Assembly: GCA_030849075.1 (NCBI GenBank) | Contig: JASAOO010003330.1 | Coordinates: 1 to 42,081 of the forward strand | Direction of reading: 5' to 3' | Origin: Zelonia costaricensis | Taxonomy: Eukaryota; Euglenozoa; Kinetoplastea; Trypanosomatida; Trypanosomatidae | Length of the DNA: 42,081 nucleotides | Shown here: in pieces, positions 28,139 through 37,806 of the stretch | Layout: the number at the start of each line of letters is the position of its first letter | How positions within the stretch are numbered: the first letter of the stretch is position 1 | The notes under the pieces: model-generated | Seen by the model: the letters and a program-made list of their open reading frames with translations, nothing else | Database searches by the model: none | What the model was told of the DNA's origin: nothing | Position numbers and translations under genes: made by a program

Positions 28139-29326
28139 ATGCGTCGCCGTGTTGGAGTGGGCCATGTGCTGCAAGAGCGGCAGCAGCAGCAGCGCATGGC
28201 CGACCTTGGGGCCCAAATCACGGCGGAGCGCGTCGGGCAGATCGAGGATCAGCTGGAGGAGCTGCAGACGCAGCTCAAGACCCTCGCGCAGAACCACAAG
28301 TCCGACATCAAAGAGGACCCGCTTGTCCGCGCACGCTTCCGTCAGCTGGCCGACTCGCTCGGTGTCGACCTCATCTCCTCCAAGAAGAACGTCTTCGCCG
28401 ACGCACTCGGGCTGGGCGACTTCTACTACCAGCTGGCCGGCCGCACCGTCGAGGCGTGCATGCGCGAGCAAAAGTTCTGTGGCGCCTACGTCCCCCTCCA
28501 GCGGGTGCAGTTCTTTGTGCAGAAGGCGTACGACGCCAGCTCGCTCGCCAGCGGCAACGCGCAGAACCGTCACCACGTGCTGCCCCACGGCGGCACCAGC
28601 AGCAGCAGGAAGCACGACGGCGCCGACGAGGCCAAGCGCATCGTCATCACCGAGGCAGACATTCTGACCGCGCTGTCGAAGCTCTCCGTCCTCGGCGCCG
28701 GCTACAACGTGGTCCGGCTCGGTGGCGCCTCGTACATCCAAACCACGCCAGACGGGGCCCGCGGCGGCGACCACGTGCTGCTCCTCAACTACGTGCTTGG
28801 GTTGCAGAAGGAGCAGATGGAAAAGGCGAAGCGGGCCTCGGCGTCCGCCGCCGCCGCCGCGGACGGGCAGCGCAAAAGCACACCAGCCTCCTCCTTCACT
28901 CCAGCCTCCCGCACCGCCGGTGGCGCGCACCGCAGCGGGGTCGGCGCGGCGTACGCCCTGGGGGCCCACCCGTTCGAGCTTGACACCGACGAGGCCACCG
29001 CCGCCGCGGACGCCTCCTTGAGCTTTGCCCAGCAGTGCGTCGCCGTGCGGGAGGCGGAGATCGCCAGCGGGCTGCACTGGGAGACGTACCGCGCACGAGC
29101 GGCGCTGAAGCGCATGGTGCAGGAGGGCACCGTCTGGGTGGAGGAACCGCAGGCCAAGCCGAGTGCCTCGGCGGCACGTGCCAGCTCACCTGCAAAACCC
29201 AAGGCCGCCTTCTTCTCGGTGGAGGTGGGGAAGGAGGTGTGGAAGGGCACGCACAAGGGCACCGCCGAGGCCGCCGAGAAGGCCGATGTCGTGTACTGGT
29301 TCGTCTCCCTCACCTCGCATGCGTGA
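28139..29326 (+). CDS. SNF8: ESCRT-II subunit SNF8/VPS22
   Basis: The 395-residue product aligns by eye with SNF8/VPS22 from end to end. It starts MRRRVGVGHVLQ, followed by a helical hairpin (about 10-60), the family segment FRQLADSLGVDLIS (about 67-80), GLGDFYYQLAGRTVEACM (about 91-108), KLSVLGAGYNVVRLGG with SYIQTTP (181-204) and VLLLNYV. The second winged helix begins near SGLHWETYRARAALKRMVQEG and VWVEE, and the end reads YWFVSLTSHA. ESCRT-II (VPS22, VPS25, VPS36) acts at endosomes to sort ubiquitinated membrane cargo. The protein is about 140 residues longer than the animal homologue. The extra length is in low-complexity inserts at about 136-165, 228-300 and near 345-360. The start chosen is the first ATG after the candidate splice acceptor and coincides with the conserved N-terminus. 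Confidence 0.95.
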   Translation: MRRRVGVGHVLQERQQQQRMADLGAQITAERVGQIEDQLEELQTQLKTLAQNHKSDIKEDPLVRARFRQLADSLGVDLISSKKNVFADALGLGDFYYQLAGRTVEACMREQKFCGAYVPLQRVQFFVQKAYDASSLASGNAQNRHHVLPHGGTSSSRKHDGADEAKRIVITEADILTALSKLSVLGAGYNVVRLGGASYIQTTPDGARGGDHVLLLNYVLGLQKEQMEKAKRASASAAAAADGQRKSTPASSFTPASRTAGGAHRSGVGAAYALGAHPFELDTDEATAAADASLSFAQQCVAVREAEIASGLHWETYRARAALKRMVQEGTVWVEEPQAKPSASAARASSPAKPKAAFFSVEVGKEVWKGTHKGTAEAAEKADVVYWFVSLTSHA

Positions 29327-29354
29327 CGTGTGCAGGCTGGCTGCTCGTTTTGTT

Positions 29355-29367
29355 GGGGGGGGGCGGG
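29355..29367 (+). other. Sense-strand G-run after the SNF8 stop
   Basis: G9-C-G3 lies about 28 nt after the stop codon. It is a partial G-quadruplex motif on the transcribed strand. Confidence 0.5.
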
Positions 29368-29753
29368 AGATGCTGCACGGTGCTGTGTTGCGGAGAAGGT
29401 GAAACACAAACAAGGAAAGGAAGGGCCTCGAGGATGACCCTACAACCCCGTCGACAGAGATCGATCTCTGGGTCACCTGTGGTACGAGGGGTGAAGGGAG
29501 GTTCTGCGGCAGCCTCCACATAGGTCGCACGTAGGCACCGACACTAACCCCTCGCGGGTGCCACTGCAGCACGCACACAATGCCTCAACTGACCATCTTT
29601 CTCTACTTCATGGCACCACTCCTCTGTTTTTGCGTGCTCTTGACGCTTCTCAAACCCGAGTGCAAAACGGTCTTGTCAACGCAGCAGCGCGCCGCTTGCC
29701 CTGCACGCCATATCCCCACCCTTCCCGCAACCTTCAAGTACGTCTCACTCCTT

Positions 29754-29755
29754 AG
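29754..29755 (+). promoter_or_regulatory. Candidate trans-splice acceptor AG for the PPR-like gene
   Basis: C/T-rich sequence ends in CACTCCTTAG, 16 nt before the ATG at 29772. An earlier acceptor for the ATG at 29580 is less convincing. Confidence 0.5.
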
Positions 29756-29771
29756 CTGCGCTTACGGTGCG

Positions 29772-31976
29772 ATGCGGCCTAGTGCACAGCGCCTGAGCAG
29801 GTGTGCGACCACTCTCACAGCCGCTATGCTGCACCGCATCACACCGCACCGCACCACGGCGACAAGCACCGTGTGTGCGGCACACGCCCCGCTGGTGACA
29901 GCGGCCCCCACGACGTACACGCCCGCGCTCTTGTGCGCACGACGCGCCTGCGCGACGGGCTCTGCCGCACCTTCCTTTCCCTGGCATCATTCCGCTGACA
30001 CTACCACGAAGGCCGCGGCCGCCGCCATCAGTCAGCTCCGTGTGCAGCGTCATCGCCTCGTGAGCGCATACATGGACCTGCTGTCCGACCGGCGAGCGCA
30101 GTACCGCGATCACATCATCGCTGAGGCCCTGGGGCCGACGCAACGCGCGATGCAGGACCTGCTGCGAGGCGTGTGCGTTCCCGTCGGCGCCAGCAGCAGC
30201 ATCGGCGGCAGCGAGGTGCTGCAAAGCGGAAGCCCGAGCGAGGCACCTGCGCCACTCAGCATCACCACTGCGACACTGCGGCACATGAAAGAGGCATGGA
30301 TGCGTGGTGCCCCGCCGACCCCGGAGGCCAGGGTGGCACGCTTCGCGGCGCTGCGTGAGTTCTACGCGACGGTGCTGCTGAGTGGCGTGCCAGCGGCGGA
30401 CAGCGACGTGCGGCTTCTGCTGAAGGAGATGCAGGAGACGGACCTCATGGAGCCGGACGCGTCCTTCTACGAGGCCATGATGCTCGCCGTGTGGACCTTT
30501 GCCGAGGTTCGCGAAGGCGCAACGGCAAGCAGCTCTGCCGCCTCTCCGAGTCCAGCTGCGGCGGCGCCGCCGAAGATTGTCGCCGGGGAAACGCGGCAGC
30601 TGCGCCGCGGGGTTGTCGGCGACCTTGCCGGTCACTACATGGGGCACGCGCTGGCACAGTCCGTGCTGCGCGATCCAGCGGGGCGTCCCGACGCCGCGCA
30701 TGTGCCGGTGCGTGCGGAGACGTGGGAGTGCTTCTTTGCGACCCTGGCGAGCGCGCAGCCGGCGCCGAAGCTCGTCGACCTGTGGTGGCAGCGCTTCCTG
30801 AGGTGGCTGGACGAGCACAGCGCTCCAGTACGCGCCGATGACGCCGACACAGACCCGCTGGCGGATGTCATTGGGCTCATGGGGTCGGCAGCGTCGCCGG
30901 CTGCCACGAACGAGGCAGCATCACGGGAAGGGGCTGCCGTGCCATTCCGGGCTGCGCACGCGGTGCTGGCGTGGTGCGCGCAGTCGCGCGACATGGAGCG
31001 GGCCCTCAACTACTTCAAGGCGGTGAACCAGCGCGGCATCGTGCTGCTGCCCGACACGTGTTCTGATGCGGTGCTGTCGCCGCACCGCGCAGAGGAGATG
31101 GCCCACGCCGGCAGTCTGACTGCGGCGTGCACAGACGTGGACGTGCAGCGCCTGCAGCTGGCGCTCCTGGTGAAGCTCATGGCCAGCACCAAGTCCGTCA
31201 AGATGGACGGCGGGCTGCGAGCGCTGGTCGTGCGCGACGTGCAGCGCCAGATCCAGCCCGACGTGCTCTACAGCGCGCCGTGGGGTGTCCTGAACGACCT
31301 CATGGCGGGGCTTTCCGTGCCGAGCGCGATGCAGCTGCTGCGGCGCTGCTCCAGCGCCTTCTCTGCGGCCGCCGACGGCGCGAGCGCAGTCGCCCCGAGC
31401 GCCGCGACGACGGAGTCGGACCGCGCGGTGCCCTTCTTTGTCTGGGCCGCGCTGCTGCGTCGCTGCTGCCGAGAGCACTTGCAGGACGAGGCGGAATCCC
31501 TCTTCCTGTTCCTACGTACGAAGTTCTCACTGACGGTGTCGGAGAAGCGAGAGCTGGTCGAGATCGTGATGCGTATGTACACGACGATGCAGCCGGCTGA
31601 CTTTCCGTCAGCCGTCGATGTGTTCCTGCAGCACGTCTTGCGCGCCCCAGACGGCGAGCCATCGGTGAAGCCAGATACCGTGCTCTTCGAGCTGCTCATC
31701 CGTAGCGCAGACTCGCGGAACGCTGCGATGATGGTCTTTCTGGAAGCCTGCGCGTCTGGCGTGAGTCTCACGGAGGGGCTCTTCGAGGCGCTAATGGGGT
31801 CGACGCAGCACAGCACCGTCGCCTCCCTCACGCGCAAACTGCCGCACGACTACGCCGCCTCGTCGTTTGACGCGCAGCTAAAGATCCCTGCCGACGCGGA
31901 CGCGCACCTGCGCCGCGAGGAGGCACTGCGTGCTCGCGGAAAGCCGCTGTACAGCTCCACCGGCGACGCCGGCTGA
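29772..31976 (+). CDS. Probable mitochondrial PPR-like helical-repeat protein
   Basis: The product has 734 residues from this start. The N-terminus (MRPSAQRLSRC, then an Arg/Thr/Ala-rich stretch with no acidic residues for over 60 positions) looks like a mitochondrial presequence. The body is helical with several segments of pentatricopeptide-repeat character: near 229 (SFYEAMMLAVWTF), 391-425 (AAHAVLAWCAQSRDMERALNYF, then a loop with PDTCSDAV), 554-590 (FFVWAALLRRC with DEAESLFLFLR) and 635-676 (PDTVLFELLIRSAD). PPR proteins bind organellar RNA, and trypanosomatids have many in the mitochondrion for rRNA, mRNA editing and translation. The repeats here are diverged and I cannot count them reliably. 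An ATG at 29580 would add 64 residues with a hydrophobic start; I prefer 29772 because a splice-like C/T-AG lies just before it. ATG 29826 is a further option. Confidence 0.78.
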   Translation: MRPSAQRLSRCATTLTAAMLHRITPHRTTATSTVCAAHAPLVTAAPTTYTPALLCARRACATGSAAPSFPWHHSADTTTKAAAAAISQLRVQRHRLVSAYMDLLSDRRAQYRDHIIAEALGPTQRAMQDLLRGVCVPVGASSSIGGSEVLQSGSPSEAPAPLSITTATLRHMKEAWMRGAPPTPEARVARFAALREFYATVLLSGVPAADSDVRLLLKEMQETDLMEPDASFYEAMMLAVWTFAEVREGATASSSAASPSPAAAAPPKIVAGETRQLRRGVVGDLAGHYMGHALAQSVLRDPAGRPDAAHVPVRAETWECFFATLASAQPAPKLVDLWWQRFLRWLDEHSAPVRADDADTDPLADVIGLMGSAASPAATNEAASREGAAVPFRAAHAVLAWCAQSRDMERALNYFKAVNQRGIVLLPDTCSDAVLSPHRAEEMAHAGSLTAACTDVDVQRLQLALLVKLMASTKSVKMDGGLRALVVRDVQRQIQPDVLYSAPWGVLNDLMAGLSVPSAMQLLRRCSSAFSAAADGASAVAPSAATTESDRAVPFFVWAALLRRCCREHLQDEAESLFLFLRTKFSLTVSEKRELVEIVMRMYTTMQPADFPSAVDVFLQHVLRAPDGEPSVKPDTVLFELLIRSADSRNAAMMVFLEACASGVSLTEGLFEALMGSTQHSTVASLTRKLPHDYAASSFDAQLKIPADADAHLRREEALRARGKPLYSSTGDAG

Positions 31977-32643
31977 CGACATGCGGCTGTTGTTGATGCT
32001 GGTGTTTTTCACGCCGGCGAATAAGGGTGCTCGTTCACAGAGTAACAGAGGCACGCAGAGACGGGGAGGCACACACACGCGCCGCGAGATGAGGTGCGGA
32101 GAAAACGGGAAAACGTGTTGTCGGGCAGTGGGCAAGTGTGGCGGTCGCCGTCAGGTGCGTCGGCGTGTGCCTCCACGCGCATTCTGAGGCGTGCGGCCGG
32201 TCTTGGTCACGCCTCCATTGGCGCAAGTGGTGACAGCTTCCGCACAGCTGGGCGAAGTGATGAAGCGAGCACGTTCCTCCGCCCTCCCCTCTTCTCCCCT
32301 GCCCCTCCCGACACACACAAACACACACACATGCACGCCGCCGTTCCAAAAGCGTGTCCCCTGTGCTCCTTCGCGTTCTCCTCTCTTCTGGGCTGCGCTG
32401 CACAACTGTCTTCCCGTTAGCCGTCCTGCAGCCACTTCGCATCTGACACAAGTCTGGCGCTGGCATACACATACACACACACACACACACACGCCTACTT
32501 TTGCATACAATACAACCCAAGCAAGGACCCCTTCCAGCAGTGGCCCCAGCCGCTACTGCCTTCCGTCCCGGGCGGCTACCGCTGTCCCCCTCCGTTGCCT
32601 CGAGCAATCCTTCTTCTTCTTGTTTTTTTTTCATCGCTGCCGC
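31977..32643. other. Spacer between the PPR-like and R3H genes
   Basis: Mixed sequence near the stop, then C/T-rich (32275-32420), CA-rich (32306-32335) and a (CA)n run (32473-32492). A T-rich tract (32606-32636) precedes the next splice site. I see no gene. Confidence 0.7.
32473..32492. repeat. (CA)n microsatellite
   Basis: A CA run of 10 units about 180 nt before the R3H gene start. Confidence 0.9.
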
Positions 32644-32645
32644 AG
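32644..32645 (+). promoter_or_regulatory. Candidate trans-splice acceptor AG for the R3H gene
   Basis: The tract with TTCTTCTTCTTG and nine T residues ends in GCTGCCGCAG, 26 nt before the ATG at 32672. Confidence 0.7.
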
Positions 32646-32671
32646 TGCCTGTCAAGTGCCCAGCAGGCAGC

Positions 32672-34690
32672 ATGTCTACGAGTGAGACGTCCCCCACGGT
32701 GCCGTCGCCGACAGAGGCGCGCACCGCCACCTTCACCACCTCCAAGGCGAGCTTTACACCAACCACAGCGGCGGCCAGCGCGAGCACCTCCAAGGGGTTC
32801 CAAGTGACCCACACAAGCTACCAGCAGGGCAGCCCGCCGTTCCGCACCGCGTCACCGCCGATGGCGCCCGCGGCCTTTGCCGGGCCGCGTGACAGCGCCG
32901 CAGCCGGCTCCCCACTGCTGACCCCGCAACTGCCGCCCAGCTCGATGGCCGGCAGCAACGCCCCGCCGCGGTCGCCACGCCAGCGCTGCTCCTCCTCCTC
33001 CTCGGCGACGGCCCCCGGCGGCACCCCGCCGCTCGGGCCCCGCACCGCCGCCGTGCCACTCATCACGCCGCGCTACCAGAAAAAGAGCCGCACGACGCGG
33101 CAGATGACTGTGACGGACAGCTTCCCGGAGCAGCAGACACCGTCTGGGGCTATGCGGCAGGAGGCGACGGAGCGGCTCACGGTGCAGAGCGGGCCCATGC
33201 AGTACGAGCAGGAGGTGCACTTCCACACTTACGACGTCTACCGGCACGGCAAGCGGCAGATTCACACGCGCAGCGTCGGCTACAGCAGCGACGGCGACCT
33301 GGTCATGCTCCGCGAGGACTACTCGGAGCCGAGCGACGTAGACAACGGCTTCGTGCGCAAGCGGACGGAGATCTCGGACCCCACCGTGCTGGACCCGCGC
33401 GCGCGGCGCCCGCTAACGGAGAAGGAGCTGCAGAGCAAGCAGAAGCTGCACCTCAACCGTCCGCGCTACAAGAAGTACCCGGGCATTCGCGCCCCGAAGA
33501 ACCGAAAGGTGCGCAACCGCCTCCTGAACGACTACTTTGCCCACGAGCTGGCCCGCGAAATTCTGACCAAGGCGCAGAAATGGCGCGAGCTCAAGGGCGA
33601 CGAGCCGACGACGCCGACCGCCGGGCCCTCCTTTGCGGACCTGCCCAAGGCGGTCATGCACGCCATGGACCTCGTCGGTGAGGAGCAGCTTCTGGAGTTT
33701 GAGCGGCTGCACATCCACCCCGACGTGCTCGCGCCGCAGCTGCGCAACGTGAAGCCGCCGCCGCACCCGGACTCGCCCGAGGGCCGCTTCCAGGGCCTCA
33801 ACACGCGGCTGCGCGGAGAGCTGCAGCACGCCCTCAACAGCGAGTTCCTGACGCAGCAGATCGAGGACCTCGAGGTGCACTTCACCGACTTCATCAAGAA
33901 CAGTTCTGCGTCGCCCGAGTCGCTTGTCTTTTACTTCCGCGACGGCTACGGCAGGCTCATCTGCCACGGCGTGGCGGCCTACTACCTCCTCGTGTCCGAG
34001 TCGCACACGGTGATGGACGGCAGCGGCACAAAGCTGACGTACGTCTCGCTGCCCAAGACACGCCGACACGGCGTGCGCGCTGTCAACCCGCCGCACGTGC
34101 CCCTGCTGCTCGTGCTGCGGCGCAACCGCGGCAACCTGCCCGCTAAGCACAGCCTCTCCGCGCAGAACACCCCCAAGGTGGCGCCCGCTCGCGACCCTGT
34201 TGCACCGCCGCCGCTGCTCGGGCTCGAAAGCGCCGGGCTGGACCAAGCCTCTGGCACGGGGGCGAATGAGGTGATGTCCCCGCTCGACCTCAACGCGCCG
34301 GCCATGCCGAAAACAGCGGGGGCCGAAAAACCCGGCCCGGACCCCCGCGCCGCGGCCTCCGGTGCGGGCGACAGCTGGAGCGGCCCGCGGACCGGCGAGC
34401 GCAACCCGACGGTGCTCTGCACCGTGCGCGGCAAGCTGCCCACCGCGGACGCGCTGCCGCTCTACGTTCCGCTGCTGCGTCTGACCCTGTCGGCGGAGGA
34501 GCAGGCAGACGCCGCTGCCGAGTTGGATGCGGCGAGCGCGGTGGTGACTCCAGCGCTTGGTCCAGCCGATCCGCCGGCTGCTGCCACGGCCGCTGCCGCC
34601 ATGACGGCGACGCAGCGCAAGAAGCTTCGCCGGGCCGAGCGAATCCGCTCCGCCGAGGCGTCGCAGGACGACTCCGCGGTCCTCCGCTGA
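32672..34690 (+). CDS. R3H-domain protein, R3HDM4-like
   Basis: The 672-residue product begins with a Ser/Thr/Pro-rich disordered region (about 1-150). A conserved-looking block (about 180-380) contains HTYDVYRHGKRQIHTRSVGY and then KNRKVRNRLLNDYFAHELAR, which resembles the domain found ahead of R3H in R3HDM4-type proteins. The R3H domain (about 395-450) reads IEDLEVHFTDFI, LVFYFRDGYG, then the signature R428-L-I-C-H432 and GVAAYYLLVSES. R3H domains bind single-stranded nucleic acid, so RNA binding is likely. The C-terminal third is Pro/Ala-rich, with a last conserved-looking stretch (TVLCTVRGKLP, then ALPLYVPLLRLTLS) and a basic end (QRKKLRRAERIR). There is no signal peptide or membrane segment. 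The start is the first in-frame ATG and follows a good splice acceptor; the frame is open further upstream only through non-ATG codons. Confidence 0.86.
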   Translation: MSTSETSPTVPSPTEARTATFTTSKASFTPTTAAASASTSKGFQVTHTSYQQGSPPFRTASPPMAPAAFAGPRDSAAAGSPLLTPQLPPSSMAGSNAPPRSPRQRCSSSSSATAPGGTPPLGPRTAAVPLITPRYQKKSRTTRQMTVTDSFPEQQTPSGAMRQEATERLTVQSGPMQYEQEVHFHTYDVYRHGKRQIHTRSVGYSSDGDLVMLREDYSEPSDVDNGFVRKRTEISDPTVLDPRARRPLTEKELQSKQKLHLNRPRYKKYPGIRAPKNRKVRNRLLNDYFAHELAREILTKAQKWRELKGDEPTTPTAGPSFADLPKAVMHAMDLVGEEQLLEFERLHIHPDVLAPQLRNVKPPPHPDSPEGRFQGLNTRLRGELQHALNSEFLTQQIEDLEVHFTDFIKNSSASPESLVFYFRDGYGRLICHGVAAYYLLVSESHTVMDGSGTKLTYVSLPKTRRHGVRAVNPPHVPLLLVLRRNRGNLPAKHSLSAQNTPKVAPARDPVAPPPLLGLESAGLDQASGTGANEVMSPLDLNAPAMPKTAGAEKPGPDPRAAASGAGDSWSGPRTGERNPTVLCTVRGKLPTADALPLYVPLLRLTLSAEEQADAAAELDAASAVVTPALGPADPPAAATAAAAMTATQRKKLRRAERIRSAEASQDDSAVLR

Positions 34691-35305
34691 CGCTGCACTT
34701 CTCCTCCGCCTGTGCGTCTACCGTGACGCCGCACAAGGCAGCGGCTCGCATTGCTTCTTTCTACGCCCACTCCACCTCCCTTTCTGTTCCTCGCCACGCA
34801 GCCCCTCACCATACTTCCCCTCCGTCGCATCCTCTTCGACGCGCAATGTATTACTCTGCGCTTGCGTCTGCCGGTGATGATGCCCGCGTAACGTAGCCTT
34901 GACGGCCCTCCCTCCCTCTCTCTCTCGCTCATTGCGTCCGCCTGTCCCCTGCTGCCTCGTCCTCCTCTTCGTGGCAACTTACTTCCCAAAAAGCTGGTCA
35001 GCGTTGCCGAGCTTTCCGTGCGTCACGCAGTTTTTTTTTGTCCGTGCTTTCCTTGTCGATGTGCATGTACAGTGGAGCTCTGTTCTGTGTGGGGGTGGTG
35101 GTTCCTCCTCCACGTGTTTGCCCGCCTACTCCCGCGCCACGGCGCTGCACCTCGTGGTACGTGTTTCTTCCGCTGTTGATCGCGAGACTCTCCGTACGTT
35201 TCGTGCCCTGGTGTGCTTTTCCCTTCTGTCTCTCCCTGTCTCTCTTCGCGGCGATCAAACATTCCTCCTGTTGATGTCTTTTTTTTTGTATGTGCCGACA
35301 CGAGC

Positions 35306-35332
35306 GGGAGGGCGGGAAGGGCGGGGCGGGGG
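35306..35332 (+). other. Strong sense-strand G-quadruplex motif
   Basis: Six G-tracts of three to five bases are separated by loops of only 1-2 nt (GGGAGGGCGGGAAGGG, then CGGGGCGGGGG). It is the clearest G-quadruplex candidate in the window, about 615 nt after the R3H stop. Confidence 0.8.
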
Positions 35333-35917
35333 CACACCCAAACGGAGGCGTCCGTGTTGACCCCAGCACTTCCGTTTTGCTTTGAGTGAAGGACGGTGGG
35401 CATTTTCTTTTCATGGGCTGACACGTCTGGCTGGGCCAAACCTCTTTTTTTTGTTGTTGAGCTTTCAAGCTTTTGCATCTCGTTTGTGAGGACTTCCAGG
35501 AACAAAGGAAAAGAAACGAAAGGAGCGGCCGAGCGCTCGCAGCCGACTGCGGCATGGTAACCGACCGCTGCGCGCATGGTCGCTCTCCAAAAGCCGAGGT
35601 GACCGTGCTCTGTCGTGGAAGCCGACGTCATCCGAGAAGAGGCTACAGGATTGGTATTGAGGCGCGTCTCGGTGTTTTGCGTGCAGGGCTCCGGGCGGCT
35701 CTGCGACCCAGCTGCGCCACAGGCGTTGCATTACCCAGCACGCACACCGACGTGGACGGTCACGTGACGACGACTGCGAGGGATTTCCTAGACGCCTCTG
35801 CTCCCTCTCGCCTGCCTCCACCCTTTCCGTCCCCCTCAACCTCCGCACACTTTCGCTCGCCGCGCACGGCTTCCGTTGCACACTTCAACACTCGCTCTTC
35901 CACGCTGTCGGTATTGT

Positions 35918-35986
35918 CTAGTAACACTAGGGTGTACCAACGAGTTGTGTAGAGTGCCGTTCTCGAATCTAGGGGGGAACGCCTAG
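35918..35986. other. Pair of small CTAG-based hairpins
   Basis: CTAGT-AAC-ACTAG (35918-35930) and CTAGG-8 nt-CCTAG (35969-35986) are short perfect inverted repeats 38 nt apart. No function is evident. Confidence 0.4.
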
Positions 35987-36357
35987 TAGCAGTTGCGCAA
36001 GCAGCAGGAGGCCCAGAGACGCCGCGGAAGCGCTGAATCAACGCACACAGTAAACTACACGCGCTGTTTCCGTTGAGTGTCCGAGGGGCACCGACGTCCG
36101 CAAAGAACTCTCACCTCTTGGGAGGCCTGCTGATCAAAGGTCAACTCGCCTCGCCAAGCTGCTCGTCAGACACGCACAGGACACACACACACACACAGAC
36201 ACACCATCCGCGCGACCCTCCATCGTCCGCGCCACCTTTTCTAGCCCGCCGAGTGTACTGTGCGGGCGAAGCGCTGCTTAAGAGCCAGTAAAAGGAGTGC
36301 GGCCAAAGCTCACTTTGAGCCCCGTCGAGAGAGGGTGCTGTGTACACTAAAAGCAGC

Positions 36358-36381
36358 CACACACACACACACACACACACA
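36358..36381. repeat. (CA)n microsatellite
   Basis: An uninterrupted CA run of 12 units in the long spacer before the C2CD3-like gene. Confidence 0.92.
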
Positions 36382-37274
36382 AGCCAGCGCTGTAGCGTTC
36401 GCGTCGCAGCAGTCCACCGATATAGAGCCTCATTTCTTTGTTGTTGTTTTCTATCGCGAGGTTGCAGATTGGTTTATTTCTTTTCTGTTCATCTCGCGCG
36501 GGTGCTGTGCGGTGGTGTAGTCCTCGGGCACCTTTCTCGTTTCGAACGAGGGGAGTTCCCTCACCTCAAGGGCGCCCTCTCCTTCCTCGCCTCCCATCGG
36601 CGTCGCGCCCGCCCTTCGTCCCCCCCCCGCCCCTGTGCGAAGACACCGCCGCCTCCCACCCCCACACCTCCGGGCGTCTCTTGCCTTCCTCCTCCCCCTC
36701 CTACGTCCCACCTCTGTCATACACGCATCGTTGCTCCCGGCTCATCTGCTCGTCATCACCCCGTTGTATTGAGTGTTGTCCACCTTGTCTTTTTTTTCCG
36801 TTTACAATCTGCGTTTCGATCTGCACTGCTCCTTCACGTTGCGAACCCCTGCTGCTGTGCGTGTGAGGTGTGGGCTGTTGCCCCTCCCCCCCTCTCCCCC
36901 CACCTCCTCTGCCTTTTCGCTTCCCTTCGACATCACAGACGCGGCCTCCTTGTGCGCACACACGCACATACAGGCACACACAGACGGATTCAACACACAC
37001 ACACACACTGAGCGAACCACCTTCGTAGAACAAGCACAAACAAGCAGGAAGAAGACCGTCACCATACACCCGCGTCCTCCTTCTCTTCTCCTCACTTCCA
37101 GTCCTTCCTCTTTCCCACCCACCCCCACCCCCTCCTCCGCTGTAGAGTACTCGCTAATTTCCCCCTCCCCCTCTCCCCTAGTTGACAGGTCTCTCCTTTC
37201 TTTCCCTCGCTGCTCCTCCATTTCCGCCTCGCGAGGTACGTTTGAACTCCTGTGTGATTGCGTGAACTTCTCTC

Positions 37275-37290
37275 TGTGTGTGTGTGTGTG
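37275..37290. repeat. (TG)n microsatellite
   Basis: A TG run of 8 units. It is the one clear TG run lying nearer to a downstream start than to an upstream stop. Confidence 0.85.
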
Positions 37291-37782
37291 TATTGGCCGT
37301 TGCTTCACCCCCCCCCACCCCCTCCGCTGGCTGCATCTGTTCTCCCCCCCCCCCATTGCCTGCGCGTCCTTGCACTTCGCCATCCCCCATCCCCTCTCCC
37401 TCCACCGACGCGCCCTCTGTAGCTGTACCTTCCCACCTCCCATTCCGATTTCGTTCCCCCTTTCTGTGCCTGATAGCTCCCCTGTCCCCGCCCCCGTCTC
37501 CGTCCCTTCCCGCTCTCGCATTCAACCCGACCCTGCTCCTCTACCGTGCCACCCCGCACGTCCTCTCCTGTACTTTGTTGTTGATCGAGCCGGCTGTGGT
37601 GTCTTCTCGTGTTCTTTCTGTCGTCCTTCTCTTCTGTTACGATTTTCCAGCCGCACCCTCAGCGCTGCTTGCAGCTGGAGCTGAACGGGAAACCTCTGCA
37701 TGCGGGGCAGTCGAGTGGAGGGACACGTGCAGGTTTCTGATCCACGCCCTCGCCCACCGTATTGTGGCCGACTCTCCCACAC

Positions 37783-37784
37783 AG
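37783..37784 (+). promoter_or_regulatory. Candidate trans-splice acceptor AG for the C2CD3-like gene
   Basis: ACTCTCCCACACAG lies 22 nt before the ATG at 37807. A better C/T tract ends in TTTTCCAG at 37649-37650, but that site would leave an out-of-frame ATG at 37700 in the leader. Confidence 0.4.
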
Positions 37785-37806
37785 CCGCCTCGTCAGTCGC
37801 GCTGCC

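Larger units (their letters stand above)
29327..29771. other. Short spacer between SNF8 and the PPR-like gene
   Basis: It holds a G run (29355-29367) shortly after the SNF8 stop, mixed sequence, and C/T-rich segments at 29598-29655 and 29700-29753. An in-frame ATG at 29580 would extend the next protein, but it lies before the likely splice acceptor. Confidence 0.6.
34691..37782. other. Long spacer between the R3H and C2CD3-like genes
   Basis: The longest spacer, about 3.1 kb. It is C/T-rich after the stop, with poly-T near 35031 and 35279, and a strong G-quadruplex motif (35306-35332). A more complex block lies at about 35470-36080. CA repeats are at 36181-36206, 36358-36381 and 36993-37008, and a TG run at 37275-37290. 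Very C-rich sequence (36590-36720, 37080-37560) leads to the next gene. Open frames in it are low-complexity. I see no supportable coding gene. Confidence 0.65.

Noticed and set aside
35473..35952. 159-codon open frame in the longest spacer
   Set aside because: No recognisable domain, no splice-acceptor tract close upstream, and codon use unlike the neighbouring genes.
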